Positions 7,577-15,399 of a stretch of 47,317 bases of DNA are shown one piece after another. The notes under the pieces were generated by a model. The model worked only from the letters and a program-made list of their open reading frames with translations. It had not been told where the DNA came from and searched no databases. A program made the translations under genes and the position numbers. Positions within the stretch are counted from its first letter, which is position 1; each line of letters starts with the position of its first letter. This DNA comes from Microcaldota archaeon (lineage in GTDB: Archaea > Micrarchaeota > Micrarchaeia > Micrarchaeales > Micrarchaeaceae), in assembly GCA_021834865.1 (NCBI GenBank), contig JAKBRD010000002.1:1-47317 (forward strand), read 5' to 3'.

Positions 7577-7637
7577 TTCCAGGCGTACGCGTTACCAGTT
7601 TCCGCCACCCTGGCATTCAAGCTATAATTCTAATGCG

Positions 7638-7649
7638 TTAATAATTTAA
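7638..7649 (-). promoter_or_regulatory. Box A of the tRNA-Ser/uS13 transcript
   Basis: Minus-strand TTAAATTATTAA, about 25-35 nt before the tRNA 5' end, fits a TATA element that would drive tRNA-Ser and, by read-through, the uS13-uS4-uS11 operon. Confidence 0.45.
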
Positions 7650-7841
7650 CCTTTGCTTTTTCCTCATGCTGAAAATATGCCTATTTCCCTTTTGCTTTGC
7701 ACCTATATTTTTGATGGAAGCTTTTTATAACCTTTCATAAACTCGTGATTATCGGCCCATCAGCACTACGGCATTGCTTTCGCATTTCCAGAAAAAGAGC
7801 ACGCAGTACAATGATTCACCGCCAAAAATATTCTGATAAAA

Positions 7842-7970
7842 TTATTGCCTCTTTTCCGTTCCATCAGCCCAGATAAACTCGTAAACGTTGGAGTTCCCCT
7901 TTATCATTGCAACTGGCCTTGCGTTTATGGCGTACATTTCCAGCGGTCTTCCGAGCTTCCCCTGCTTCAT
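7842..7970 (-). CDS. Small hypothetical protein, 42 residues
   Basis: Short ORF in the 440-bp gap between tRNA-Ser and lysS. It reads MKQGKLGRPLEMYAIN, then ARPVAMIKGNSNVYEFIWAD and GTEKRQ, with codon use like the neighbours. No GGTG site precedes ATG 7970. The frame stays open for nine more residues (NYEYYLFKI) that also look coding but have no start codon. A different frame just upstream starts ATG-GAA-GGA-TTG-GTA, so the true gene may be slightly longer and frameshifted. Function unknown. The rest of the gap (7650-7841, 7971-8054) shows nothing I can support. Confidence 0.5.
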   Translation of the reverse strand: MKQGKLGRPLEMYAINARPVAMIKGNSNVYEFIWADGTEKRQ

Positions 7971-8054
7971 AATTTTGAATAGGTAGTATTCATAATTCTA
8001 CCAATCCTTCCATTATGCTAAAATTCATCCTGCCCTGAGAAAATACTGGAAATC

Positions 8055-9509
8055 TCACACATTTTTATCCTGAGGCAGCGGCCTCACTGCGGGGAACGGT
8101 AGCACTTCCTTTATGGATACGTTGTCCGTGAGTATCATTGCCAGCCTGTCTATCGCAATGCCAAGGCCTGCCGTAGGGGGCATGCCGTACTCTATCGCTT
8201 CAAGGAAATCCTCGTCGCTAGGCGGCGCTTCCGAATCGCCCTTCCTTCTTTCGGCATCCTGCTCCTCAAACTTCTTCCTCTGTTCTATCGGGTCTGTGAG
8301 CTCGGAATAGCAGTTGGCGTCCTCCTTGCCTGCCAGGTAAAGCTCAAACCTCTCGCTAAGCTTCGGGTTGCCGCGCTTGTCCTTAGTGAGCGGGCACATA
8401 TAAGCTGGGAAATCAAGCACGAAAGCAGGGTCGAAAAGCTCCGGCTTTATGTATTTGTCGAAAAGCGCATCTGCAACATGGTACGCGTTGACTATGCCTA
8501 TCTCAAGCTTCTCCTTCTTGGCTATCTCTTTTGCATCCTCATCCGTAAGATCCGCAAGGTCTATGCCTGTTTTCTTCTTTATCTCTTCCACCCAATATAC
8601 TCTCTTGAACGGCGGCTCGAAGTTCAGCTCTTTGCCCTGGTACTTGACCTTGTACGTGCCGAACAGCTCCTTGGCAAGAGTTGAAAGCATTTCCTCTGTC
8701 ATACCCATAAAGTCGTTGTAGTCCTTGTAAGCCTCGTAAAACTCTATCTGCGTGAACTCTGGGTTGTGCGTGGAGTCTATGTCTTCGTTCCTGAAGTCCT
8801 TAGATACCTCGTATACCTTCTCAAAGCCGCCTATTATGAGCCTCTTAAGATACAGCTCGTCCGATATCCTAAGGTAAAACTCGCTTTCTAGAGCGTTGTA
8901 CCTGGTCTTGAAAGGCTCTGCGTTTGCGCCGCCGTAAGTAGGCTGAAGTATCGGCGTTTCGAATTCCACATAACCTCTGCTGTCAAGGAAGTTCCTCAGA
9001 AAGCTCAATATCCTTGCCCTTGTAGTGAAAAAATTCCTTACTTCCGGATTTGCAACGAGGTCCAGGTATCTTTTCCTATACCTTATCTCTGTATCATTCA
9101 ACCCGTGGAACTTTTCCGGCAGCTGACGCAGCGATTTTCCAAGCATTGATATGGTCTTAGCCTCTATGCTTATCTCGCCCCTCTTGGTCTTGTTCACCTT
9201 GCCCTCTATGCCTAGCATGTCTCCGGAATCTATGGACTCAAGGAGGTCGAATGACTTCTTTTCGGTTACGTTCGCGGCTGCGAGCACCTGTATCTTGCCG
9301 CTTTGGTCAAGCAGGTCTATGAAGTAAAGCTGCCCCATGTGCCTTATGCTCAAAGCCCTTCCAGCAACGCTTGTATCCTTGCCCTCCAATTTATCGTAAT
9401 TCTTCTTTATCTCCTCAGCATGAGCCTTCTGTTTGAAGGAATACGGGTATGGATTTATCCCCTGCTCCTGCAGCTTTTTCAATTTTTCGAGCTTAAAATC
9501 ATCTACCAT
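8055..9509 (-). CDS. lysS: Lysyl-tRNA synthetase, class II
   Basis: 484-residue class II LysRS charging tRNA-Lys. The N-terminal OB anticodon-binding domain (about 45-140) contains VAGRALSIRHMGQLYFIDLLD. Catalytic core: motif 1 region ILSFLRNFLDSRGYVEFETP, motif 2 FRNEDIDSTHNPEFTQIEFY near 240-260, motif 3 GLGIAIDRLAMILT near 450-463. Length is that of a bacterial-type enzyme. Many archaea use a class I LysRS instead, so this form may trace to transfer, though class II enzymes do occur in some archaea. AGTG-N5-ATG supports the start. Confidence 0.96.
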   Translation of the reverse strand: MVDDFKLEKLKKLQEQGINPYPYSFKQKAHAEEIKKNYDKLEGKDTSVAGRALSIRHMGQLYFIDLLDQSGKIQVLAAANVTEKKSFDLLESIDSGDMLGIEGKVNKTKRGEISIEAKTISMLGKSLRQLPEKFHGLNDTEIRYRKRYLDLVANPEVRNFFTTRARILSFLRNFLDSRGYVEFETPILQPTYGGANAEPFKTRYNALESEFYLRISDELYLKRLIIGGFEKVYEVSKDFRNEDIDSTHNPEFTQIEFYEAYKDYNDFMGMTEEMLSTLAKELFGTYKVKYQGKELNFEPPFKRVYWVEEIKKKTGIDLADLTDEDAKEIAKKEKLEIGIVNAYHVADALFDKYIKPELFDPAFVLDFPAYMCPLTKDKRGNPKLSERFELYLAGKEDANCYSELTDPIEQRKKFEEQDAERRKGDSEAPPSDEDFLEAIEYGMPPTAGLGIAIDRLAMILTDNVSIKEVLPFPAVRPLPQDKNV

Positions 9510-9724
9510 CTAACCACTTGAAAATGCAATAAAGATGGCTATGTTAAATTATTATTGATTTTGTGCTGGCTCCAAAGTTTATCGCGCTACAAAATCAGCC
9601 GCAAAACAAATATTACTTTTAATACAGAAGAGCTGAAATACAAGACTGCAGAGATGCAACTCTAACACAGCCAAGGACGCCTGGCGCATGGTTATAAGCT
9701 TTTTTAAGACAATTTGCAGCTAGC

Positions 9725-10513
9725 TTATTTCTTGTTGTCTTTTGTATAAGCCCGCAGGTAAAGAAGGAACGCAAAAGCTATTGCCATTGCAGGAATCCAG
9801 ACAAGCAGCTCGCTGTAGAAAAACGAGAAGCCTAGAAGCACAACGGCTATGTCTGCATAAGCAAGCGCTCCATCAACATACGAATGCGCAAGGAAAGCAA
9901 CAAGAAAGTTTTTAAGCGGCTTTTTCTTTTCGCTTCCCGATTTTAGGTATGCTGCAGTGCCCGTATGGAACATCATGGAGAATGGGCTTTGCAATGCAAT
10001 TCCAATAAAGCTTATTGCGCTTATTGCTGCTATCTCCTTTGCGCTGGCGCTTAATCCCGGAAGAAGGCCAAAGAGAAAAATTGAAATGTCGACAACTGCA
10101 AAACCTAAGCCAATCCAAGGAGCGTCAAAATGCTTGAAGTATCTTACGGAGAAAAATTTGGCAAGCTCCTGCCAGAAACCTGCCATGATTCCTAGGAAAG
10201 CGGCTATGAGTATAGGATACGCCTTTTCCAAGGCAACGTATCTGCTGCTTGCTGCGCTTATGCTTTTCAAAGAGGCAAAAAGATATAGGTAAGGCCCCTG
10301 CTGGGCTATTGATTGTACTATCAATGCCAAAGACATGGCGCCTATTCCGATAAGCAATACTGTTATAATACTCTTATTTCCAGTTTTCTTAGGCAATGCC
10401 CATGCAGCAACAGCTATGGTTATTGCGGAAATCGCAAATCCTAAAATGCTGGAAATCGCAATCATGCAAATCTGTTCAGTAAATATAATCAATAGCAGAT
10501 AAATATGTGACAT
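9725..10513 (-). CDS. Multi-pass membrane protein, possible intramembrane protease (YhfC/PrsW-like)
   Basis: 262 residues with about eight hydrophobic segments. Polar residues inside membrane segments recall glutamic-type intramembrane proteases: FWQELAKF (Glu, Lys), GFAVVDI, MMFHTGTAAYL (His) and AFLAHSYVDGALAY (His, Asp). These only loosely match the PrsW EExxK/FH/H or YhfC patterns, so the assignment is tentative; a CPBP-like or other polytopic family is possible. The start may instead be ATG 10465 (MIAISSILGF), which removes a hydrophobic lead. It diverges from the uL1 operon. Confidence 0.55.
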   Translation of the reverse strand: MSHIYLLLIIFTEQICMIAISSILGFAISAITIAVAAWALPKKTGNKSIITVLLIGIGAMSLALIVQSIAQQGPYLYLFASLKSISAASSRYVALEKAYPILIAAFLGIMAGFWQELAKFFSVRYFKHFDAPWIGLGFAVVDISIFLFGLLPGLSASAKEIAAISAISFIGIALQSPFSMMFHTGTAAYLKSGSEKKKPLKNFLVAFLAHSYVDGALAYADIAVVLLGFSFFYSELLVWIPAMAIAFAFLLYLRAYTKDNKK

Positions 10514-10605
10514 TCCTGTAGATATTCTTATGCTATTGCTACTTTAGGAATCTACTTCAAATTTGTTTCATTATCTTGCTTTTCAAGAAAAGCCCGGATA
10601 CCAAA

Positions 10606-10691
10606 AAATTTATAAACATTGAGAACGTAACTTTCTTGCTTAATATACTGCTTTTCCCGCAGTTACTGCAGCTTTGCAGGAGGGAGCTTAA
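10606..10691 (+). promoter_or_regulatory. Promoter and structured leader of the uL1 operon
   Basis: Box A AATTTATAAAC at about 10607-10617 predicts transcription near 10640, leaving a leader of about 50 nt. The leader can form CTGC...GCAG pairs twice (ACTGCTTTTCCCGCAG and CTGCAGCTTTGCAG), followed by AGGAGGGAG before ATG 10692. Archaeal uL1 is known to repress its own mRNA in some methanogens; a target here is only a possibility. Confidence 0.5.
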
Positions 10692-11324
10692 ATGGAACAA
10701 GAGCAATTTGAAAAGCTAAGGGCTTTGATAGAAGAGAACAAAGGAAAGAGAAAGTTCAAGCAGAGCGTAGAGCTCGCGGTAAACTTCAAGGGTGTCGACT
10801 TCTCCAAGCAGGAGAACAGATTGAACCTTCAAGTGCTGCTTCCGAACGGAAAGGGCAAGCAGAGCGAAGTGCTAGTGTTCGCTGATGACAGCAACATAAG
10901 CGCCAAGGCCAAGGAGCTCGGGGCACGCGTTATATCCGGAAACGAGATACAGGGAGTTGCATCCGACAAGGCCCAGCTCAATTCGCTTCTCAATTACGAA
11001 ATGATTGCACAGCCAAGCCTGATGACTTCGGTGGCAAGGAGCATGGGTTCTTTTCTAGGTCCAAAGAACAAGATGCCAAAGCCGTTGATAGGCACGGATG
11101 TCGCATCAATGATAAACTCGGTCAGCAAGTCCGTTTACTTGAGGAGCAAGGGCAAATACCTGCCGACAGTGCACTGCATGGTCGGAAAGGAGGACATGCC
11201 TATTGAAAAGATATCGGCAAACATAGACGAAGTGATAAATTCCCTTGCAAAGAAGCTTGGGAAGCAGAACATAAAGTCGGCTTACGTCAAGCTCACGATG
11301 AGCTCTCCTGTAAAAATCCTTTAA
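10692..11324 (+). CDS. rpl1: Ribosomal protein uL1
   Basis: 210-residue L1 stalk protein that moves deacylated tRNA out of the E site. Features: FKQSVELAVNFKGVDFSK at the N terminus, the LNSLLNYEMIAQPSLM region, SFLGPKNKMPKP, and the C-terminal VKLTMSSPVKI. Length is typical. It begins the stalk operon uL1-uL10-P1 and has a strong AGGAGG element, unlike the GGTG sites used by most genes here. Nine bases separate it from uL10. Confidence 0.96.
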   Translation: MEQEQFEKLRALIEENKGKRKFKQSVELAVNFKGVDFSKQENRLNLQVLLPNGKGKQSEVLVFADDSNISAKAKELGARVISGNEIQGVASDKAQLNSLLNYEMIAQPSLMTSVARSMGSFLGPKNKMPKPLIGTDVASMINSVSKSVYLRSKGKYLPTVHCMVGKEDMPIEKISANIDEVINSLAKKLGKQNIKSAYVKLTMSSPVKIL

Positions 11325-11333
11325 GGTGTTTGA

Positions 11334-12167
11334 ATGCTTACATTGGAACAAAAAAAGAAATTCGTTGAAGAGCACATAAAGCTCATTGACAGCTACAAGC
11401 TCATAGGCATAGTGCCGCTCAGCGGCATACCGGACAGATTGCTACAGTCGTCAAGGAACAACATGCGCTCTGAAGTAAAGTTCATAACTGGCAAGAAGTC
11501 GCTGCTGGTGAGGGTTCTCGAAGGCAGCAAGAACGGAAAGGAGCTCGCAAAGATGCTCGACGGCACAACCGCAATACTGCTAAGCAATTCGAATCCGTTT
11601 GAGATTTACAATAGGTTTGCATCAAGCTCAATAAAGCTGGCGGCCAAGCCAAACCAGATAGCCCCGGCAGACATAGAAATAAAGGGCGGGGAGACCACCC
11701 TGCAGCCCGGCCAAGCGGTCACAGAGCTCAAGAGCGCAGGCATAGATGTCAAGATTGACAAGGGAAAGGTCGTAATATCAAAGGACAAGGTCATAGTGCC
11801 GAAGGGCGGAGCCATAAGCCTTGCGGTTGCAAAGGCCCTTCATACCCTAGACATAATGCCATTCAAGGCGAGCATAGAGCCAAGCCTTATGCTCAGCGAT
11901 GGGCTCAGGTACACAAAGGAGGTTTTCAGCATAAACGCAGAGAGCGTGTCAAACGACATAGCAAAGGCATTTTCGAGCGCGCTTGCAATCAGCTATGAAG
12001 GGAAGATGGTAAACAGGTACACGATAGAGCGCTTAATAGCCAACGCGTACAACGAAGCCATGGCCCTCGGAGTGGAGGGCAAGGTGCCTGATACCGGCAT
12101 AATGGAGAAGCTTGTAGAGATGGCTTCCCTGCATGCCAAGGCTCTCGACGGCAACGTCAAGGAATAA
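11334..12167 (+). CDS. rpl10: Ribosomal protein uL10 (P0), short form
   Basis: 277-residue stalk base protein that binds 23S rRNA and carries P1 dimers. N-terminal rRNA-binding domain: IVPLSGIPDRLLQSSRNNMR, ITGKKSLLVRVLEG. The archaeal insertion domain is present (TTLQPGQAV, GKVVISKDKVIVPKGGAIS). C-terminal helices for P1 binding follow (FSSALAISYEGK, IERLIANAYNEAMALG, LVEMASLHAKALDG). It ends NVKE and lacks the Ala/Glu-rich acidic tail ending in GLFG seen in most archaeal P0 proteins. GGTG-N5-ATG start. Confidence 0.94.
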   Translation: MLTLEQKKKFVEEHIKLIDSYKLIGIVPLSGIPDRLLQSSRNNMRSEVKFITGKKSLLVRVLEGSKNGKELAKMLDGTTAILLSNSNPFEIYNRFASSSIKLAAKPNQIAPADIEIKGGETTLQPGQAVTELKSAGIDVKIDKGKVVISKDKVIVPKGGAISLAVAKALHTLDIMPFKASIEPSLMLSDGLRYTKEVFSINAESVSNDIAKAFSSALAISYEGKMVNRYTIERLIANAYNEAMALGVEGKVPDTGIMEKLVEMASLHAKALDGNVKE

Positions 12168-12217
12168 ATAATATATGGTGTAAAAAAGATTTGCGCTAAT
12201 GATAAACGGTGAAAAGT

Positions 12218-12520
12218 ATGGAATATGTATATGCGGCACTGCTGCTTGACGCAGCTGGAAAGGAAGTGAACGAGAAGGAGCTTATGGACGTAGTCAAGGC
12301 TGCGGGATTTTCGCCAGACGAGGCGAAGGCCAAAGCTGTAGTCGAATCCCTTAAGGGGCTCAACATAAAGGACATAATAAAGAACGCTCAAAGCATGCAA
12401 GTGGCAGCACCTGCAGCAGCTCCTGCGGCAGCGGCTCCTGCAAAGGAGAAGAAGGAAGCAGCCAAGGAGGAAAAGAAGGAAGAGGAAGCGGCAAGCGGAC
12501 TCGCAGGACTTTTCGGCTGA
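12218..12520 (+). CDS. rpl12: Ribosomal protein P1 (archaeal L12)
   Basis: 100-residue stalk protein recruiting translation GTPases. The N-terminal dimerisation domain [19 protein letters not shown] leads into an Ala/Pro hinge (about 65-80), then a Lys/Glu-rich segment and the conserved tail ASGLAGLFG that binds elongation factors. ATG 12218 is chosen over GTG 12209 because GGTG at 12208-12211 is 6 nt upstream. It is the last gene of the stalk operon, 50 nt after uL10, and is convergent with the next gene. Confidence 0.96.
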   Translation: MEYVYAALLLDAAGKEVNEKELMDVVKAAGFSPDEAKAKAVVESLKGLNIKDIIKNAQSMQVAAPAAAPAAAAPAKEKKEAAKEEKKEEEAASGLAGLFG

Positions 12521-12525
12521 TTGTC

Positions 12526-13416
12526 TCAACCGAAATAATCCAGCATATTGCGCTGGCCTGAGGCCTGCGCAATTTCATTCTTTTTTTCTTCTGTCGGCGC
12601 CGTTTCCGCGGCGCTCTTTTTTGCCTCTTTTTCATTTTCTATTATGCTTTGAGAGCTTGGAATCTCCTTAAATTCGGTGTCTATCCTTGCTCCTGCTGTC
12701 TTAAGCTCTTTTCTCAATAACCTGTATTCAGGAAGGTATTTTGCGACTGTTTTCCAAAACCTTTTTGAGTGCGATCTTACTTTCGTGTGCGAAAGCTCGT
12801 GCACTACGACATAATCAAGAAATTTTTTGTCAAGGAAAAGAAGCCTTAAGTTTATCGATATGTTGTTTTTGGGCGAGCATGACCCCCAGATAGTAAGGCC
12901 CCTGCTTATGCTTATCCTTCCAAGCTCGCTGCCAAACCTTCGGTTCCATTCTCTTACATAGCTATCGACATAGCTTTTGTAATGCTTTGCCAGCGCACTT
13001 GAGACAAGATCGGATACGTTGCTGCTGCCATTCCTCCCGAGCTTTACCAAAATCATGCCGTTTCTAATCGCTACTCGCGAGTGCACAAGGCCGTATTCGC
13101 GTACCGATATTGCAAGCCTTTCAGACAAGGGCGCAATAACCTCTCCATCCCTAAATTCAAGCGGGCTGTTTCCCAGAAAGCTTCCTGGCTTTTTTCTTAT
13201 CGCATTCGATATCTTCCCGTATAACTCGTCTATAATCATGAGCTTTCTTTTCCTGCTGCATTTCTGCGGCACCCTTATCATTACTTTTCCGTTTCTTATC
13301 GACGCATAGCCATTCTTGAGCCTTGCTTCTACTGCCTCAACTTCCAATTTCTTGCCATAGAATTCTATTGGCTCCAAGCGCTTTGCATATTCGGATGGAG
13401 TTGTGGTGCCCAGCAT
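12526..13416 (-). CDS. YgjP/DUF45-like zinc metallopeptidase
   Basis: 296-residue protein with the zinc-protease signature VVVHELSHTKVRSHSKRFW (HExxH plus a following His-Ser region) near residues 210-230, typical of the YgjP-like DUF45 (M48-related) family. Upstream segments GRISISRGLTIWGSCSPKN and NISINLRLLFLDKKFLDYV match the family layout. A longer N-terminal region (1-110) and a Lys/Glu-rich C-terminal tail are extra. Substrate unknown; proteins of this family sit near restriction or repair genes elsewhere, but not here. No signal peptide, so cytoplasmic. Confidence 0.85.
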   Translation of the reverse strand: MLGTTTPSEYAKRLEPIEFYGKKLEVEAVEARLKNGYASIRNGKVMIRVPQKCSRKRKLMIIDELYGKISNAIRKKPGSFLGNSPLEFRDGEVIAPLSERLAISVREYGLVHSRVAIRNGMILVKLGRNGSSNVSDLVSSALAKHYKSYVDSYVREWNRRFGSELGRISISRGLTIWGSCSPKNNISINLRLLFLDKKFLDYVVVHELSHTKVRSHSKRFWKTVAKYLPEYRLLRKELKTAGARIDTEFKEIPSSQSIIENEKEAKKSAAETAPTEEKKNEIAQASGQRNMLDYFG

Positions 13417-13458
13417 AATGCTTATTGCATTCTAACTTTTTTATACCTGAGCGACGTT

Positions 13459-14040
13459 TCATGCGGTAGTGCGATTCCCGAGTGCCTTGGTGCATGCGTT
13501 GGCCATGTCCTCCGGCGCAGCGATGGCTACCAAATTGTTTACTCTTTTGATGAAGAATCCCGCCATTCTGTTGTAATCAGTGCGTATCAATATCGATCTT
13601 ATGCCATTCCTTGCCGCATTTATCACGACGTTTGGTTTGTCGTCGAGCAGAAGCGCAGGCATTTCTCCGTTTCGCTCTGCGTATTTGCATTTATCTTCCG
13701 TAAGCTCAACGCTGGCATCTATGCCATAACTCTTCAGAGCGGATTTTATCTTTTCAGCGCCTGATTCTCCTATTTTTCTGTTTGCTGTCCTAACTACTAC
13801 CTCAAACCCCGAATCGTAAATCTTTTTCAGAGCTCTAACTACGTGCATGTTGAGCCCTTTTTCGACGTCTATACGATTTGCAACGGAATCGACTACAGAA
13901 GGTATCCTGTCAAGGGCGTTGAATATGAGTTCTTTGAACATATGCTCTGTGCCAGAATCTTCGCGCCTTAGGAACTTCCCGAAAGTTTCATGGACATCGT
14001 CCACTAAACATCCGTCCAAATCTACTACAACGAAAGCCAT
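13459..14040 (-). CDS. HAD-superfamily hydrolase-like protein
   Basis: 193 residues with the haloacid dehalogenase motifs: VVVDLDGCLVDD at the N terminus (nucleophile Asp and DxD), VVVRTANRK with a motif II Thr near residue 95, Lys in the middle, and LLLDDKPNVV with paired Asp near 143. Such proteins are Mg-dependent phosphatases or related phosphotransferases; the substrate cannot be told from sequence. ATG 14040 gives a start right at the first strand; the frame opens four codons further to 14052. It is divergent from priS and follows the metallopeptidase gene at 43 bp. Confidence 0.8.
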   Translation of the reverse strand: MAFVVVDLDGCLVDDVHETFGKFLRREDSGTEHMFKELIFNALDRIPSVVDSVANRIDVEKGLNMHVVRALKKIYDSGFEVVVRTANRKIGESGAEKIKSALKSYGIDASVELTEDKCKYAERNGEMPALLLDDKPNVVINAARNGIRSILIRTDYNRMAGFFIKRVNNLVAIAAPEDMANACTKALGNRTTA

Positions 14041-14181
14041 GTTGGTCAGCAAATAATTTTTAATGCAGGTTTAAATTGCACTGCTGTCACTACGTCTATC
14101 GTCAAAGTGCACGTGTGCTGTGCATTTCGGCGTTATAATGGCAAAGGCAAGCAATAAATAAACCTAAAGGCAATCAATATC

Positions 14182-15333
14182 ATGCCTGATATCGATCAAA
14201 GCGTGCAGAGCCTGGCAAGGACGATGTTCAGAGAGTTCTACAGGAAGCACCCTATTACGATAAGCAATCTTACGAAAAGAGAGTTCGGGTTTGGCACGTT
14301 CGACAAGAAAATAGCCAAAAGGCACATGGCCTTCAACAACGCCGAGTCGCTCAACAGGTACATAGACGCAAACTCTCCTGCTTTCATATCTGCATCTCCT
14401 GCATTCTACGAAAATCCTTCCGGCAGGCCAATGGAGACCAAGGGCTGGCTCGGTAGCGAGCTTGTTTTTGACCTGGACGCTTCGGACCTGCACCTAGAGT
14501 GCCAGAAGCGGCACGGAACTTCTTGGGTGTGCCCGAACTGCCTTCACGAGGTCAAGCGCGAAGCCTTCAAGCTCATAGAAGAATTTCTGATTCCTGATTT
14601 CGGGTTTTCCAACAAGGAGATAAAGATAAACTTCAGCGGCAACAGGGGCTACCACATAATAATAGGCTCGGAGTCGGTGCTCACCCTTGACGAGGCATCC
14701 AGGAGCGAGATAAGCGACTATGTGACCGGCAGGGGATTGAAGCCGGAAAGCTTTTTTCCCAACATAGCGGACAAGAGCTCAAGGCTGCAGGGCCCGAAGC
14801 CAAACGACCCGGGGTGGGGAGGCAGGATGGCCAGGTCGCTCGTAACGGCACTTAACGCAGGCGAAACGCAGCTTCAAGCTCTTGGCATGACCAGGCCGTT
14901 GGCCCGCAAGATGTACTTGAACAAGCCGAGCATAGTGCTGGGAATAACTACGGGAAACTGGGACAAGGTCAGCATACCAAAGAAGGATGAGTTCTGGGCA
15001 AAGGTTGCCGAGAGCATGACGATAAAACAGAGCGATTCGATAGACAGCAACGTCACCAAGAATCCGCAGCACCTGCTAGGCATGTCAGACACGCTGCACG
15101 GAGGCACAGGCCTAGTGGCAAAATCCGTAGAAAGCGTATCCGCTTTCGAGAAGTTTGACCCGATGAAGGATTGCATAGCCTTCGAGAAGGGCGAAACGCT
15201 AGTGGTGGCAAATACAAAGGAAAAGCTCACAATGAATGGAATGGAATATGGGCCTTTCGAAAACAAGAAAGCGGTTCTTCCAAACTATGCCGCTATGTAC
15301 CTGCTCTTAAAGGGCGTAGCAAAGCTTCCCTAA
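14182..15333 (+). CDS. priS: DNA primase small (catalytic) subunit
   Basis: 383-residue archaeo-eukaryotic primase catalytic subunit that makes primers at the fork. Catalytic FDLDASD (two metal-binding Asp) lies near residues 95-101, the SGNRGYH nucleotide-binding motif near 152-158, and a zinc-site-like CxxxxxH...CPNC between them (ECQKRHGTSWVCPNC). The conserved N-terminal FYRKHP and REFGFGTFD are present. A downstream RLQGPKPNDPGWGGRMARSL insertion resembles other DPANN and euryarchaeal forms. The large subunit gene is not in this window. The ATG is preceded by AT-rich sequence and no GGTG, so the mRNA may be leaderless. Confidence 0.93.
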   Translation: MPDIDQSVQSLARTMFREFYRKHPITISNLTKREFGFGTFDKKIAKRHMAFNNAESLNRYIDANSPAFISASPAFYENPSGRPMETKGWLGSELVFDLDASDLHLECQKRHGTSWVCPNCLHEVKREAFKLIEEFLIPDFGFSNKEIKINFSGNRGYHIIIGSESVLTLDEASRSEISDYVTGRGLKPESFFPNIADKSSRLQGPKPNDPGWGGRMARSLVTALNAGETQLQALGMTRPLARKMYLNKPSIVLGITTGNWDKVSIPKKDEFWAKVAESMTIKQSDSIDSNVTKNPQHLLGMSDTLHGGTGLVAKSVESVSAFEKFDPMKDCIAFEKGETLVVANTKEKLTMNGMEYGPFENKKAVLPNYAAMYLLLKGVAKLP

Positions 15334-15399
15334 TTCGGCATTCCAAGCAGCCAATGATATAGTTTTTTAATTGCTTTATTCCATATTTTTAATGATAAA

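Larger units (their letters stand above)
7500..7614 (-). tRNA. tRNA-Ser(GGA) with two introns
   Basis: Acceptor GCCAGGG/CCCTGGC, TG at 8-9, D stem GCG/CGC, anticodon stem TACGC/GCGTA, long variable arm GGCT/AGCC, T stem CTGGG/CCCAG, discriminator G at 7500, no encoded CCA. A 14-nt intron (7563-7576) follows position 37; removal gives loop CTGGAAA with anticodon GGA (7578-7580). A second 16-nt intron (7514-7529) lies in the T-loop; removal gives TTCAAAT. Mature length is about 85 nt. The long variable arm and G73 agree with serine identity. TATA-like TTAAATTATT lies about 30 nt upstream. Confidence 0.95.

Noticed and set aside
7488..7616. N-terminal extension of uS13
   Set aside because: It translates the tRNA-Ser gene; GGTG-N5-ATG at 7487 and family length support the shorter form.
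12168..12217. Lost acidic tail of uL10 by frameshift
   Set aside because: No frame in the gap encodes an Ala/Glu-rich tail, and the P1 ribosome binding site fills its end.
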